In this document: positions 41,067 through 49,785 of the stretch, piece after piece
How positions within the stretch are numbered: the stretch's first letter is position 1
Layout: each line of letters begins with the position of its first letter
NCBI RefSeq assembly: GCF_000009625.1
Contig: NC_002678.2
Coordinates: 1,922,001-1,986,000, forward strand
DNA: 64,000 nt
Direction: 5' to 3'
Source: Mesorhizobium japonicum MAFF 303099
GTDB lineage: Bacteria; Pseudomonadota; Alphaproteobacteria; Rhizobiales; Rhizobiaceae
The notes under the pieces: model-generated
Told to the model about the DNA's origin: nothing
Databases searched by the model: none
The model's input: only the letters and a program-made list of their open reading frames with translations
Translations under genes and position numbers: made by a program

Positions 41067-43331
41067 ATGAAACGCCAACCACGGATTCTGGCAGGCACCG
41101 CACTTGGCCTGTTGATGGCATCCGCGCCGTTGGGCGCGTTCCCGCTTCAGGGAAGTGCCGCGTTCGGCCCCATGCAAGGCGGTGGAACGCCGCTGATCCT
41201 GGCACAGGAGGCACCTGCCGACCAGGCACAGCCGACCGACCAGGAACAGCCGCGCAAGAAGAAGCGCGAACAGCAGGCCCAACAGGCGCCAGCCGAGCAG
41301 GCAGCTCCGGCCGCCGAACAGCCTGCTCCACCCGCCGAAGAGCAGCAGCCACGCAAGAAGAAGCGCGAACAGCAGCAGCAGACCGAGCAGGCGCCGGCCG
41401 AACAGGCGGCCCCCGCCGAAGAACAGCAGCCGCGCAGGAAGAAGCGCGAACAGCAGCAGCAGACCGAGCAGGCGCCGGCCGAACAGGCGGCCCCCGCCGA
41501 AGCGCAGCAACCGCGCAAGAAGAAGAACGATCAGCAGCAGCAGACCGAGCAGGCGCCGGCCGAACAGGCGGCACCCGCCGAAGCGCAACAGCCGCGCAAG
41601 AAGAAGCGCGATCAGCAGCAGCAGACCGAGCAGGCGCCGGCCGAACAGGCGGCACCCGCCGAAGCGCAGCAACCGCGCAAAAAGAAGAGCGATCAGCAGC
41701 AACAGACCGAGCAGGCGCCTGCCGCGCAGGCTCCGGCCGGTGAGACACAGCCCGCCAACGACAACCAGCCAGTCAAGCCCGGCAGGAAACACAAGCAGGA
41801 CCAGCAGAAAGAGGCGCCTGCTGCCCCGGCGGTGACGCCGGAAGCCGCCCCTACGCCGAAAGAAGCTCCGGCCGGCCAAGCAACGACGCCGAAAGTAGAA
41901 CCGGCACCTGCCGGCGAACAGCCCGCGACCCAGGGCGAGCAGCCCCAGGATAAGACAAAGAAGCACGGCAGGAAGCCGGCGGGCGAACAGCCCGCCAACG
42001 GCGAGCAGCCGGCGACCGGCGAACAGCAGCAGACCGGCAAGCAGCCCGCGACGGGCGAGCAACCGGCCAATGGCGTGAAGCCGGCAACCGGTGAACAGCC
42101 CGCCAATGGCAACACGGCCGCGCCTGTCCAGGGCGAAAATCCCGTACAGGGCGAAGCACCGGCCGACAAGAACGCTGCCCCCCTCCTCGACAGCCAGAAG
42201 GATGCCGAACGCAAGGCTGGTGGCCGCAAGCAGGGCGACAAGGCCGGCCAGAACGGCCAGCTGCAGAATGGTGGCCAGAACGCCCAGCAAGGCGGCGACC
42301 AGGGCCAGAAGCCGGTGGTTGCTCCTGTCGACCAGGGTCCACCTCCAACCGACGACAAGGCAGCCCAGCAGGCGATCAAGCCTGAAAAGCTCGTCCCGGT
42401 AACGGAGGAGAAGGGCAAGCGCCTCGACCGGGCGCCCGACGAGAACATCCGCGACCGCCGTCGTCCCAAGGGCGTCGACGTGCTGAAGGAGATCGGCGAC
42501 CGGGTCATCATCCAGCTCGGCGGCCAGACGATCGTGCAGAGCAATGAGGGCTCGCGGATGAACCGCGGCGCCAAGGACGTCTATTACGAGGATTTGTCGC
42601 AAGGCCGTACACGCGAGACGGTCCAGCGCGACAATGGCGTCCAGATCGTCACCATCCGCAACCGTTACGGCGATGTCATCCAGCGTTCGCGCATCACACC
42701 GGACGGCCGCGAATATGTGCTGAGCTATGTCGACGAGCGGGACTATCAGGATGAGGGCGACTGGCGCGATCCCGGCGACGACCTGCCGCCGATGCGGCTG
42801 ACCATCCCACGCCGTGATTACATCCTGGATTCGGAGGATGTACAGAGCCCCGACGACTACTACACCTTCCTCGACCAGCCGCCGGTGGAGAGGGTCCAGC
42901 GCCTCTATTCGATCGACGAGGTCAAGCGTTCGGCCCGCGTGCGCGACATCGCACGCCGCGTCGATCTCGACACGCTGAACTTCGAATTCGGCTCCTCCTC
43001 GATCTCCGACACCGAGGTGCAGAAGCTCGAGGGCGTCGCTAGCGCCATGGAGAAACTGCTGAAGAAGAACCCGGCCGAGACCTTCCTGATCGAGGGCCAC
43101 ACCGACGCCGTCGGCACGCCGGAGGCGAACCTTGCACTGTCGGACCGCCGCGCCGAAGCGGTTGCCGAAGCACTGACCAATGCCTTCGGCATCCCGCCGG
43201 AGAACCTGACCACGCAGGGCTATGGCGAGCAGTATCTGAAGGTCAACACCCAGGCGCCCAACCGCGAGAACCGGCGTGTCGCCATCCGCCGCATCACCTC
43301 GCTGGTGGCACCGGTCGCCAGCAACAATTAG
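41067..43331 (+). CDS. OmpA-domain protein with Q/A/P-rich repeat region
   Basis: A 754-residue exported protein. Order: signal peptide (about 1-24); a disordered region (about 35-460) rich in Gln, Ala, Pro, Lys with five tandem 27-residue repeats carrying EQAPAEQAAPAE and QPRKKK; a charged middle domain (VIIQLGGQTIVQSNEGSRMN, about 480-560); and an OmpA-like domain (about 640-745, LNFEFGSSSISD, IEGHTDAVGTPEANLALSD, NRRVAIRR). The disordered part probably spans the periplasm while the OmpA domain grips peptidoglycan. ATG at 41067, AAGGAG. A weak EcfG-like site (GGAAC-N16-GGTT) lies at 41007-41031. Confidence 0.88.
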   Translation: MKRQPRILAGTALGLLMASAPLGAFPLQGSAAFGPMQGGGTPLILAQEAPADQAQPTDQEQPRKKKREQQAQQAPAEQAAPAAEQPAPPAEEQQPRKKKREQQQQTEQAPAEQAAPAEEQQPRRKKREQQQQTEQAPAEQAAPAEAQQPRKKKNDQQQQTEQAPAEQAAPAEAQQPRKKKRDQQQQTEQAPAEQAAPAEAQQPRKKKSDQQQQTEQAPAAQAPAGETQPANDNQPVKPGRKHKQDQQKEAPAAPAVTPEAAPTPKEAPAGQATTPKVEPAPAGEQPATQGEQPQDKTKKHGRKPAGEQPANGEQPATGEQQQTGKQPATGEQPANGVKPATGEQPANGNTAAPVQGENPVQGEAPADKNAAPLLDSQKDAERKAGGRKQGDKAGQNGQLQNGGQNAQQGGDQGQKPVVAPVDQGPPPTDDKAAQQAIKPEKLVPVTEEKGKRLDRAPDENIRDRRRPKGVDVLKEIGDRVIIQLGGQTIVQSNEGSRMNRGAKDVYYEDLSQGRTRETVQRDNGVQIVTIRNRYGDVIQRSRITPDGREYVLSYVDERDYQDEGDWRDPGDDLPPMRLTIPRRDYILDSEDVQSPDDYYTFLDQPPVERVQRLYSIDEVKRSARVRDIARRVDLDTLNFEFGSSSISDTEVQKLEGVASAMEKLLKKNPAETFLIEGHTDAVGTPEANLALSDRRAEAVAEALTNAFGIPPENLTTQGYGEQYLKVNTQAPNRENRRVAIRRITSLVAPVASNN
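41381..41785 (+). repeat. Tandem 81-bp coding repeat
   Basis: Five units of 81 bp (27 codons) with GACCGAGCAGGCGCC at 41381, 41462, 41543, 41624 and 41705. The last unit is diverged. A degenerate sixth unit precedes it. Likely to vary in copy number between strains. Confidence 0.85.
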
Positions 43332-43795
43332 GTCATGATTTCAAAACCATGACCTGGTTTGTAGACTCAAGGTGAGAAGCTCCCATCCCCGGCCCGACCG
43401 GGGATGGGGAAGCGTTGGATCCGGGCCTCAGGCTTAGGAAGATTTGTACCGGCACCGGAGCCGGCTCATTGAATCACAGGCTTGCTCACCCCAGATTCAA
43501 GGCTGGGCGTTCCCTGCCCCGTCCCGACTCCAGCGGGACGCATTGAGCCCCGCCGGCCCTCTCCGGCGGGGTTTTTTGCTCCTAGCCTTCGTCGTCTCCG
43601 CGCTGATGCTGGCCTATATCGACCAGCTGATGGGTTTGAGCAGAGGCAAGAAGGAAGAGGTGTCAGGCAGCTTGCCTTCTCCCCGTCACTATACGGGGAG
43701 GTGAGACGTGGTCCGCGTTGCGGACAAAGAGCCAAGTACTTGGCTCTTTGAAAGACGAACGCCGGTAGGCGGATGAGGGGCAGCGCGGGGCGGCG
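43332..43795. other. Gene-less stretch rich in hairpins
   Basis: Holds the hairpin GTCCCG..CGGGAC (43521-43539), the terminator at 43546, CTCCCC-type stems at about 43679-43699 and an 11-pair stem at 43726-43749. This has the look of a rhizobial intergenic repeat. A frame from 43444 with one hydrophobic segment has no ribosome-binding site and runs through the terminator. Confidence 0.5.
43546..43577 (+). terminator. Intrinsic terminator after OmpA-domain gene
   Basis: GCCCCGCCGG (43547-43556) pairs with CCGGCGGGGT (43563-43572), followed by a six-T run. It lies 215 bases behind the OmpA-domain gene. Confidence 0.75.
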
Positions 43796-44662
43796 TCAGT
43801 AGATACTCTTGATCTTGCTGCCCGTGCGCGCGAACACCTCGTCCGGCACGAAAAAGTCGCCGGCCAGCGGCCCGGTCGCGCCGGGCGCATAGGCTGAGAA
43901 ATCCGTGACCCCCTCGGCGCGCAGCACCTCTTCGTCGATGTAGAAATTGCCTGATGCCTCGCGCGACGGCCGCATGAAGATGGCATGCGCGGCGTCGGCC
44001 ATGATGTCGGGCGACCGGCTCATCGCCGCAACCGTCGCGCCGCCGAGCAGGTTGCGCACCGCCGCCGTGTCGATGGTCGAGATCGGCCACAGCGAATTGA
44101 CGGCGATGCCGTCCTTGGCGAACTCGGCGCTCATCCCCAGCGTGCACATCGACATGCCGAACTTGGCCATGGTGTAGGCGACATGGTTCTTGAACCACTT
44201 GGCCTTCATGTCGAGCGGCGGCGCCAGATTCAGGATGTGAGGATTATCGGCTAACTTGAGGTGTGGAATACACATTTTGGAGACCAGGAAGGTGCCGCGC
44301 GTGTTGATCTGATGCATCAGGTCGTAGCGCTTCATGTCGGTCTGCAGCGTGCCGGTGAGCTGGATGGCGCTGGCATTGTTGACGCAGATATCGATGCCGC
44401 CGAATTTCTCCACCGTCTTTGCAACCGCCTCGGCCACCTGCGCCTCCTCGCGGATGTCGCACAGCACAGGCAGTGCCTTGCCGCCGGCCTGCTCGATCTC
44501 CTGCGCCGCACTGTAGATCGTTCCCGGCAGCTTCGGATGCGGCTCGGCGGTCTTGGCGGCGATCGTCACATTGGCGCCGTCGCGCGCCGCCCGCAGCGCG
44601 ATCGCCAGCCCGATGCCGCGCGACCCGCCGGAGATGAACAGCGTCTTTCCCTTGAGCGACAT
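43796..44662 (-). CDS. Short-chain dehydrogenase, HSDL2-like
   Basis: A 288-residue NAD(P)-dependent SDR: SGGSRGIGLAIALRAARDGAN at the nucleotide site, NNASAIQLTGT, and YTMAKFGMSMCTLG with the catalytic Tyr and Lys. The wide loop PHLKLADNPHILNLAPPLDM matches the hydroxysteroid dehydrogenase-like 2 (HSDL2) branch without the C-terminal SCP2 domain; substrate not predictable. ATG at 44662 behind GGAGG. No operon partner is evident; an inverted-repeat element follows upstream of the next gene. Confidence 0.88.
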   Translation of the reverse strand: MSLKGKTLFISGGSRGIGLAIALRAARDGANVTIAAKTAEPHPKLPGTIYSAAQEIEQAGGKALPVLCDIREEAQVAEAVAKTVEKFGGIDICVNNASAIQLTGTLQTDMKRYDLMHQINTRGTFLVSKMCIPHLKLADNPHILNLAPPLDMKAKWFKNHVAYTMAKFGMSMCTLGMSAEFAKDGIAVNSLWPISTIDTAAVRNLLGGATVAAMSRSPDIMADAAHAIFMRPSREASGNFYIDEEVLRAEGVTDFSAYAPGATGPLAGDFFVPDEVFARTGSKIKSIY

Positions 44663-44774
44663 TTTTCCTCCGCCTGCGTTGTCTTGTTGCGCGATCCTTG
44701 CGCGCGCCGCAGCGGGATACAAGAGCTTGCGGCGGGAAGCCATGGTGACGCTGCGGAGGGTCCCCCAAGAACTT

Positions 44775-44962
44775 GGGTTCCTCGCCCCCACGCATGTGAG
44801 GGAGAGGTGGCTCGGCAAAGCCGAGACGGAGAGGGGGATTACACGCGACCCTCTCCATTGCCTCAATGTACTTGGAAGGCAGCCAATTTCGCGCGCTGGC
44901 GCTGCCCCCTCTCCGTCCGCTTCGCGGCCACCTCTCCCCCGCTTTGCGGGGGCGAGGAACCC
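44775..44962. repeat. Inverted pair of intergenic repeat copies
   Basis: The segment 44775-44837 and the reverse complement of 44905-44962 are the same element: GGGTTCCTCGCCCCC at one end and ACGGAGAGGGGG at the other, each with internal hairpins (for example CTCGGCAAAGCCGAG). It is the palindromic GC-rich type found scattered in rhizobial genomes, not a transposase-bearing element. Confidence 0.7.
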
Positions 44963-44970
44963 GAGCCTTC

Positions 44971-45606
44971 CTAAACCAGCACCAGCCCCTGCCGCATCGC
45001 AATCGCGATGGCATCGGTACGGTTGGCCGCCCCCAGCTTGATCAGGATCGCGGCGACATGGAACTTCGCCGTGTGCACGGAAATGTTGAGCCGCCGCGCG
45101 ATCACCTTGTTGGGCGCGCCTTCGGCCAGCAGCGCCAGCACTTCCGCCTCGCGCGGCGACAGTGCTGGCCGGGCGGCATGCTCGTCCAGGACGTCATCCT
45201 CGAAAGGCTCGCTTTCGCCCGTATGGAAATCCTCATGGTGCCCGCTTCTGCCCTCGCTGGCGACGCGATAGCCGGCCGCCGCCAGCCGCGCCGCCGCGGC
45301 TATCAGCAGATCGTCCGCGCCCACGGGCATGACCGCAAACACCTCGCCGGCGGGCCGCTCGCCGCCGGTGCGTCCCGACAGCAGCACGCGCGGTGTGGCG
45401 GCCGGCACGGCATCTCCGCTCCTGTCATCGATGACGGCGACATCGGCCCTGCCGCCGCCGGCCACCACCGGCAGCAGGTCATCGCTGGCGGCAAGCGTGG
45501 CGGCCAGGCGCTCGGCGCGCGCGGCATCGCCAAGCGCAATCAGCACCACCAGTTGCCGCGAAGCGGCACTGTTGCTCACTATCCGGTCGCCGGCGAGCGT
45601 TTCCAT
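44971..45606 (-). CDS. LuxR-family DNA-binding regulator with degenerate receiver
   Basis: A 211-residue regulator. C-terminal helix-turn-helix (about 150-205): LSPREAEVLALLAEGAPNKV, IARRLNISVHTAKFHVAAIL. The N-terminal domain has receiver-like size, but the usual Asp-Asp pocket is absent and the sequence is Ala-rich, so phosphorylation is doubtful. Between them is a short linker of Asp/Glu. ATG at 45606 behind AGAGGA. It is 8 bases after the inactive trypsin/PDZ gene, so the two are one operon and may be functionally tied. Confidence 0.85.
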   Translation of the reverse strand: METLAGDRIVSNSAASRQLVVLIALGDAARAERLAATLAASDDLLPVVAGGGRADVAVIDDRSGDAVPAATPRVLLSGRTGGERPAGEVFAVMPVGADDLLIAAAARLAAAGYRVASEGRSGHHEDFHTGESEPFEDDVLDEHAARPALSPREAEVLALLAEGAPNKVIARRLNISVHTAKFHVAAILIKLGAANRTDAIAIAMRQGLVLV

Positions 45607-45614
45607 CGATCCTC

Positions 45615-46490
45615 TCAGCTCAGCGGCTTTTCGCCGATGGTCAATGTCACGTCGCGCTGTTCACCGCCACGCACCACGCCAAGCGTCACGGAAGCACCGG
45701 CGCTGTCAGGGCCGAGCCTGCGGATCAGGTCGCGCGGGCCGTGCACGGCCTCGCCGTTCCACGCCACGATGATGTCGCCCAGCGACAGGCCGGCGGCCTT
45801 GGCCGGACCGGCGTCGTCGAGGCTCATCACCATCGCGCCATGGGCGTCGCGGTCGCGCACCGGATGCAGGCCAGCGCCGAGATAGCCGCGCGCCACATGG
45901 CCCTTTTCACGCAATGTCGCCACCGCCCGCTCGATCGTCTCATAGGGCATGACCAGCGCACGGCCGCGCGGCCCGAACAACAGCATGCCGATCAGCGCGC
46001 CCTTGGCGTCGAGCACCGGGCCGCCCTCGAAGCGGCCGCCGGCGCCGACGGCCAGATGGATGCGCCTGTCGATCGTGCCGCCGCGCATCGAGCGCCAGGC
46101 CGGGCCGACTTCGCCGACCGAGCCCGATACCGCCAGCGCCGAGCCCTGGCTGTTGCCGATGGCGATGGCGATGTTTCCCGGCCGAACGGTGTCGGCCCTG
46201 GCAAGGACAGGCACGCCGGCGGCCGCATCCGCGGGCTTCAACAAGGCAACGCCCGTCGACGGATCGCGGCCGACCAGTTCGGCTTTCACCGTCACGCCCG
46301 AAGCCAGCGTCAGCTCGATCTCCTCGCCGGCCTCGACAGCCTCCTCGGCGGTGACGAAATAGCCGTCGCTCCAGTGGAAGGCGCTTGCCGTGCGATGGTG
46401 GTGGGTGGCGAAGCTCGCCATTGCCGGCGCCGCCTTCGCGGCAAGGTCGGCAACGGCTTGCGAAAACGCATTCAGATTGAAATCACTCAT
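45615..46490 (-). CDS. Trypsin-like/PDZ protein with lost catalytic triad
   Basis: A 291-residue relative of the S1C (HtrA/Deg) family. The fold is recognisable by VTVKAELVGRDPSTGVALLK, RPGNIAIAIGNSQGSALAVS, RALVMPYETIERAVATLREKG and a C-terminal PDZ domain (LGAGLHPVRDRDAHGAMVMSL). The usual triad is missing: the His region reads FVTAEEAVEAG, the Asp region has DPSTGVALL, and the GNSGGP loop has become GGRFEGGPV. It is probably a binding or regulatory protein. Start 46490, AGGAGA. Divergent from the active paralogue at 46716; same operon as a LuxR regulator. Confidence 0.85.
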   Translation of the reverse strand: MSDFNLNAFSQAVADLAAKAAPAMASFATHHHRTASAFHWSDGYFVTAEEAVEAGEEIELTLASGVTVKAELVGRDPSTGVALLKPADAAAGVPVLARADTVRPGNIAIAIGNSQGSALAVSGSVGEVGPAWRSMRGGTIDRRIHLAVGAGGRFEGGPVLDAKGALIGMLLFGPRGRALVMPYETIERAVATLREKGHVARGYLGAGLHPVRDRDAHGAMVMSLDDAGPAKAAGLSLGDIIVAWNGEAVHGPRDLIRRLGPDSAGASVTLGVVRGGEQRDVTLTIGEKPLS

Positions 46491-46715
46491 GGCTGTCTCC
46501 TGGGGTTCGTCATGTCCCAGATATCGCCCGACGGCGCCCCTGGAGGTACTCGCCTGACGGCTAGTTGGCGGTTTGACTGGCCATCTGGTCAGGTCGCGGC
46601 CGTTCCAGCCGCTCCGCACATATAGTGCGTGCCGCCCAAAAGTGCTCAGCGGTTTTGGGATAACGGCACGAACAGGAAAAAATCACGATCAAGCCTGAAA
46701 ACACGGAGCCCATCC

Positions 46716-47666
46716 ATGGCCCTCGCTGCCGCCAAATTCCAATCTGACGAGACGTTGCTCGACGCCTATTCGACCACGGTCGCCGACGCGGTCGACCGCA
46801 TCGGTCCGGCCGTCTGCCGCATCGAGCGCATTGGCGGCCAGGGCGGCCATGGCTCGGGCTTCGTGATTGCGCCGGACGGGCTGGTCGTCACCAATTTCCA
46901 TGTCGTCGGCGATGCCAGGACGGTGCGCGTGTCGATGCCGGACGGCGCCTCAAGCGAGGGCCGCGTGCTCGGCCGCGATCCCGACACCGACATCGCGCTG
47001 GTGCGCGCCGATGGCAGCTTCACCGACGTGGCGCCGCTCGGCGATTCCAAGCGGCTGCGGCGCGGCCAGATCGCCATCGCCATCGGCAATCCGCTTGGCT
47101 TCGAATGGACGGTCACATCGGGTGTCGTCTCGGCGCTTGGCCGCTCGATGCGCGCTTCGACCGGACGGCTGATCGACGATGTCATCCAGACCGATGCGGC
47201 ACTCAACCCCGGCAATTCCGGCGGGCCGCTGGTGTCGTCGGCCGGCGAGGTCATCGGCGTCAACACCGCCATGATCCACGGCGCGCAAGGCATTGCCTTC
47301 GCGGTCGCCTCCAACACCGCCAATTTCGTCATCTCGGAGATCATCCGCTTCGGCCGCGTCCGCCGAGCCTTCATCGGCGTCTCGGCCGACACCACCAATC
47401 TGCCGCGCCGCGCGGCGCTGTTGTCGCAAGTGTCGACCAGCACGGCCGTGCGGCTGCGCAGCGTCGAGAAGAACGGCCCGGCGGCCAAGGCCGGCCTGAA
47501 GGAGGGTGACATCATCGCCGCCATCGATGGCCGCCCGGTCACCGGCGTCGACGACCTCGTGCGCATGCTCGACGCCGAGCGCATCGGCCGCGAGACGCTG
47601 TGCACGGTGGTGCGCCGCACCGGCGTCAGCCAGGTGACGGTGACGCCAGTGGCAAGGGCGGGCTGA
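46716..47666 (+). CDS. S1C (HtrA-like) serine protease with PDZ domain
   Basis: A 316-residue protease with intact triad: His62 (VTNFHVV), Asp92 (DPDTDIALV) and Ser168 (NPGNSGGPLVS). PDZ domain from about 230 (KNGPAAKAGLKEGDIIAAID). No signal peptide or membrane segment is seen at the chosen ATG (GGAG 8 bases upstream), so cytoplasmic or anchored by unknown means; a longer upstream frame is also open but without a site. It diverges from the inactive paralogue at 45615 and ends 3 bases before the VOC gene on the other strand. Confidence 0.9.
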   Translation: MALAAAKFQSDETLLDAYSTTVADAVDRIGPAVCRIERIGGQGGHGSGFVIAPDGLVVTNFHVVGDARTVRVSMPDGASSEGRVLGRDPDTDIALVRADGSFTDVAPLGDSKRLRRGQIAIAIGNPLGFEWTVTSGVVSALGRSMRASTGRLIDDVIQTDAALNPGNSGGPLVSSAGEVIGVNTAMIHGAQGIAFAVASNTANFVISEIIRFGRVRRAFIGVSADTTNLPRRAALLSQVSTSTAVRLRSVEKNGPAAKAGLKEGDIIAAIDGRPVTGVDDLVRMLDAERIGRETLCTVVRRTGVSQVTVTPVARAG

Positions 47667-47669
47667 GGG

Positions 47670-48095
47670 TCAAGCCCCTGCCGCACCCTCCGCGTACTGA
47701 GCCAGAAATTCCTCGCTGGGCGGGATCGGCTTGATGACGTCGATCAGCACGCCGTTGGGATCCCTGGTGATGAAATGGCGCTGGCCGAAGGGCTCGTCGC
47801 GCAGCGTTCGCAGGATCGGCAGGCCGGCAGCGAGGATCCGCTCATAGACCGCATCAGGGTCGCGGACCTCGAAATTGATCAACAGGCCCGAGCTGCGCCC
47901 CCGGCCCTCTTGCGGGATTGTCTCGTGGTCGCCCTGGACGATGCCGAGATTGACGCGTTTATTATCCACCGATTGCAGGTGCACATACCAGTCGCTTTCG
48001 AACAGCGGCCGGAAGCCGAAATGCTCGATATAGAAGGCGGCCGTCCCGGCGACGTCGCCGGTCATCAGCACGGGGTAATAGCTCCTGGTCTTCAT
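47670..48095 (-). CDS. VOC-family (glyoxalase-like) protein
   Basis: A 141-residue vicinal-oxygen-chelate protein: [40 protein letters not shown] and the C-terminal [18 protein letters not shown]. Known members include glyoxalase I, dioxygenases and antibiotic-resistance proteins; the specific reaction is not evident. ATG at 48095 behind GGGAGAAGG. It is divergent from the TetR gene at 48163, with two operator-like palindromes in the short gap, so it is probably repressed by that regulator. Confidence 0.9.
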   Translation of the reverse strand: MKTRSYYPVLMTGDVAGTAAFYIEHFGFRPLFESDWYVHLQSVDNKRVNLGIVQGDHETIPQEGRGRSSGLLINFEVRDPDAVYERILAAGLPILRTLRDEPFGQRHFITRDPNGVLIDVIKPIPPSEEFLAQYAEGAAGA

Positions 48096-48116
48096 CTTTC
48101 CTTCTCCCTGGACATA

Positions 48117-48162
48117 ACATACAGTCTGTATGTAAATCGAATTAAACATACAGGCTGCATGT
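48117..48162. promoter_or_regulatory. Two TetR-type operators
   Basis: A perfect 17-base palindrome ACATACAGTCTGTATGT (48117-48133) and a near copy ACATACAGGCTGCATGT (48146-48162), centres 29 bases apart. The second ends on the base before the ATG of the TetR gene. Confidence 0.8.
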
Positions 48163-48789
48163 ATGCAACAGGAATCCGCGCGCCGCTCCAACCGCGACCG
48201 CACCGAGGCGACGCGCGCCGATTTGATCGCGGCGGCGCGAAAGCTGTTTACGGAAAAATCCTATGCCGAGACCGGCACGCCGGAGATCGTCACCGCGGCC
48301 GGCGTGACGCGCGGCGCGCTCTACCATCACTTCGCCGACAAGCAGGCGCTGTTTGCCGCCGTGGTCGAGCAGGAGGCGCAGGCGGTGGCGCAAGAAATCG
48401 AACGCGCTTCACCATCCTCGCTCGAAGCCCGCGATGCGCTCATCGCCGGATCCGACGCCTATCTCGACGCCATGCGCGCGCCCGGCCGCACGCGGCTGCT
48501 GCTGCTTGATGGCCCCGCCGTGCTTGGCCGTGCCGCCATGGATGCAATCGACAACCGCCACGGCAACCGCTCGCTGCGCGAGGGCCTGGTCGCGGCGATG
48601 CGGGCCAACACGATGACGAGATTGCCGGTGGATGCACTGACCGCGCTGCTCGCCTCCGCCTTCGACCGCGCCGCACTTGCCATCGAGGCCGGCGCTTCGG
48701 CGCAGGATTACCGCGCCGTGCTCATGGCGCTGATTGACGGATTGTCTCCGGCTCGTCCTCAGGCACCTCGCCCGGCTCGAACTCGTTGA
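48163..48789 (+). CDS. TetR-family regulator of VOC gene
   Basis: A 208-residue regulator with an N-terminal helix-turn-helix ([20 protein letters not shown]) and a helical C-terminal domain (about 75-195, rich in Ala and Leu). Start at 48163 directly follows the second operator, which would allow self-repression by occluding the start region. The 3' end overlaps the convergent LysR gene by 68 bases. Confidence 0.9.
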   Translation: MQQESARRSNRDRTEATRADLIAAARKLFTEKSYAETGTPEIVTAAGVTRGALYHHFADKQALFAAVVEQEAQAVAQEIERASPSSLEARDALIAGSDAYLDAMRAPGRTRLLLLDGPAVLGRAAMDAIDNRHGNRSLREGLVAAMRANTMTRLPVDALTALLASAFDRAALAIEAGASAQDYRAVLMALIDGLSPARPQAPRPARTR

Positions 48790-49678
48790 AGCAGCCAAGC
48801 CCGCGCTTGAACCGTTCGATCAGCCAAGCCGCCGCGGGCTTGGGGCTGCTGTCATTACGATGCATGGCAAACATCGGCGACTTCACCTCGCTAAAGGGTT
48901 CTAGGTCGAGTTCCACCAGCCGGCCGTTTACCAGGTCGTCGGCGATCAGCCACCGCGGCAGGCCGCCCCAGCCCAGCCCTTCGCGCATCAGCATATGTTT
49001 GGTGCGCATATCCGTGAGGCGCCAGGTGCGGTAGGCGAAGACACCGAAGTCGCGTCCCTTGGTCCGTTCGGACTGGTCGGTGACGACAAGCTGGGTGTGC
49101 TCGCGCACATCCTCGATCGCCAATGGTTTTGGCAGCAGCGCCAGCGGGTGGCTGGGCGCCGCGGCCAGTACGATCGACATGAAACCGATGCGCACGAGAT
49201 GCACGTCGACATCGCCCAGCAGGCCGCCAATGCCGAGATCGGCCTGTCCGCTGACGACATGGTCCGGGATCAATCCAAGCGAGCCTATATGCAGGCGCAG
49301 CATCACGGTCGGAAACTGCGCCTCGAACGCCTTCAGCACCCGCACCAGCACCGGCGAAGGCAACGCCGCATCGACCGACAGCGCCACTTCGGCCTCCAGT
49401 CCATGATGATGGCCATCGACGCGCGAGCGCATACGCTGCAGCACCCCGATCATGCGCCTTGCATCCTCAAGCATCGACCGGCCGATCTCGGTCAGTTGCG
49501 GCTCGCGCGTGCCCTCGCGTTCGAACAGCTTCAGCCCAAGCTGCGCCTCGAGATTGGCGATGCCATAACTGATGACGGATTGCGCCCGGTTGAGTTTGCG
49601 GCCGGCGGCCGAGAAACTCCCGCTATCGGCGACGGCAACGAATATCTGAAGCTGGTCGAGTGTCGGATTGGGCTGCAT
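48722..49678 (-). CDS. LysR-type transcriptional regulator
   Basis: A 318-residue LTTR. The N-terminal winged helix carries TLDQLQIFVAVADSGSFSAA and LNRAQSVISYGIANLEAQLG; the effector domain (about 95-295) follows. It diverges from azoR at 49786; a GTATATAAAATATAC palindrome (49705-49719) lies between them, suggesting it regulates the azoreductase. Start ATG 49678. The last residues are acidic and Pro-rich and overlap the TetR gene. Confidence 0.92.
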   Translation of the reverse strand: MQPNPTLDQLQIFVAVADSGSFSAAGRKLNRAQSVISYGIANLEAQLGLKLFEREGTREPQLTEIGRSMLEDARRMIGVLQRMRSRVDGHHHGLEAEVALSVDAALPSPVLVRVLKAFEAQFPTVMLRLHIGSLGLIPDHVVSGQADLGIGGLLGDVDVHLVRIGFMSIVLAAAPSHPLALLPKPLAIEDVREHTQLVVTDQSERTKGRDFGVFAYRTWRLTDMRTKHMLMREGLGWGGLPRWLIADDLVNGRLVELDLEPFSEVKSPMFAMHRNDSSPKPAAAWLIERFKRGLGCFNEFEPGEVPEDEPETIRQSAP

Positions 49679-49704
49679 CGCTGTATCTATTTTGTGGATG
49701 GATC

Positions 49705-49719
49705 GTATATAAAATATAC
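49705..49719. promoter_or_regulatory. LysR-type operator candidate
   Basis: The perfect palindrome GTATATAAAATATAC lies 27 bases from the LysR start and 67 from azoR, in the expected divergent position. It contains no canonical T-N11-A core with a G/C-rich frame, so its role is inferred. Confidence 0.5.
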
Positions 49720-49785
49720 CAGTTTATCTGATGGATGGATATCCCATATCTAGCGGGACAATTCATTCCACTGGAGAAACCCGCT

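Noticed and set aside
41381..41785. Tandem 81-bp repeats as CRISPR
   Set aside because: Repeats are contiguous, in frame and protein-coding; no unique spacers.
40959..43100. 713-codon minus-strand open frame opposite the OmpA-domain gene
   Set aside because: It is the complement of GC-rich repetitive coding DNA; no ribosome-binding site and a Leu/Arg-rich low-complexity product.
43444..43704. 86-residue plus-strand frame with a hydrophobic stretch
   Set aside because: It runs through a strong terminator, lacks a ribosome-binding site and starts in a repeat-rich gap.
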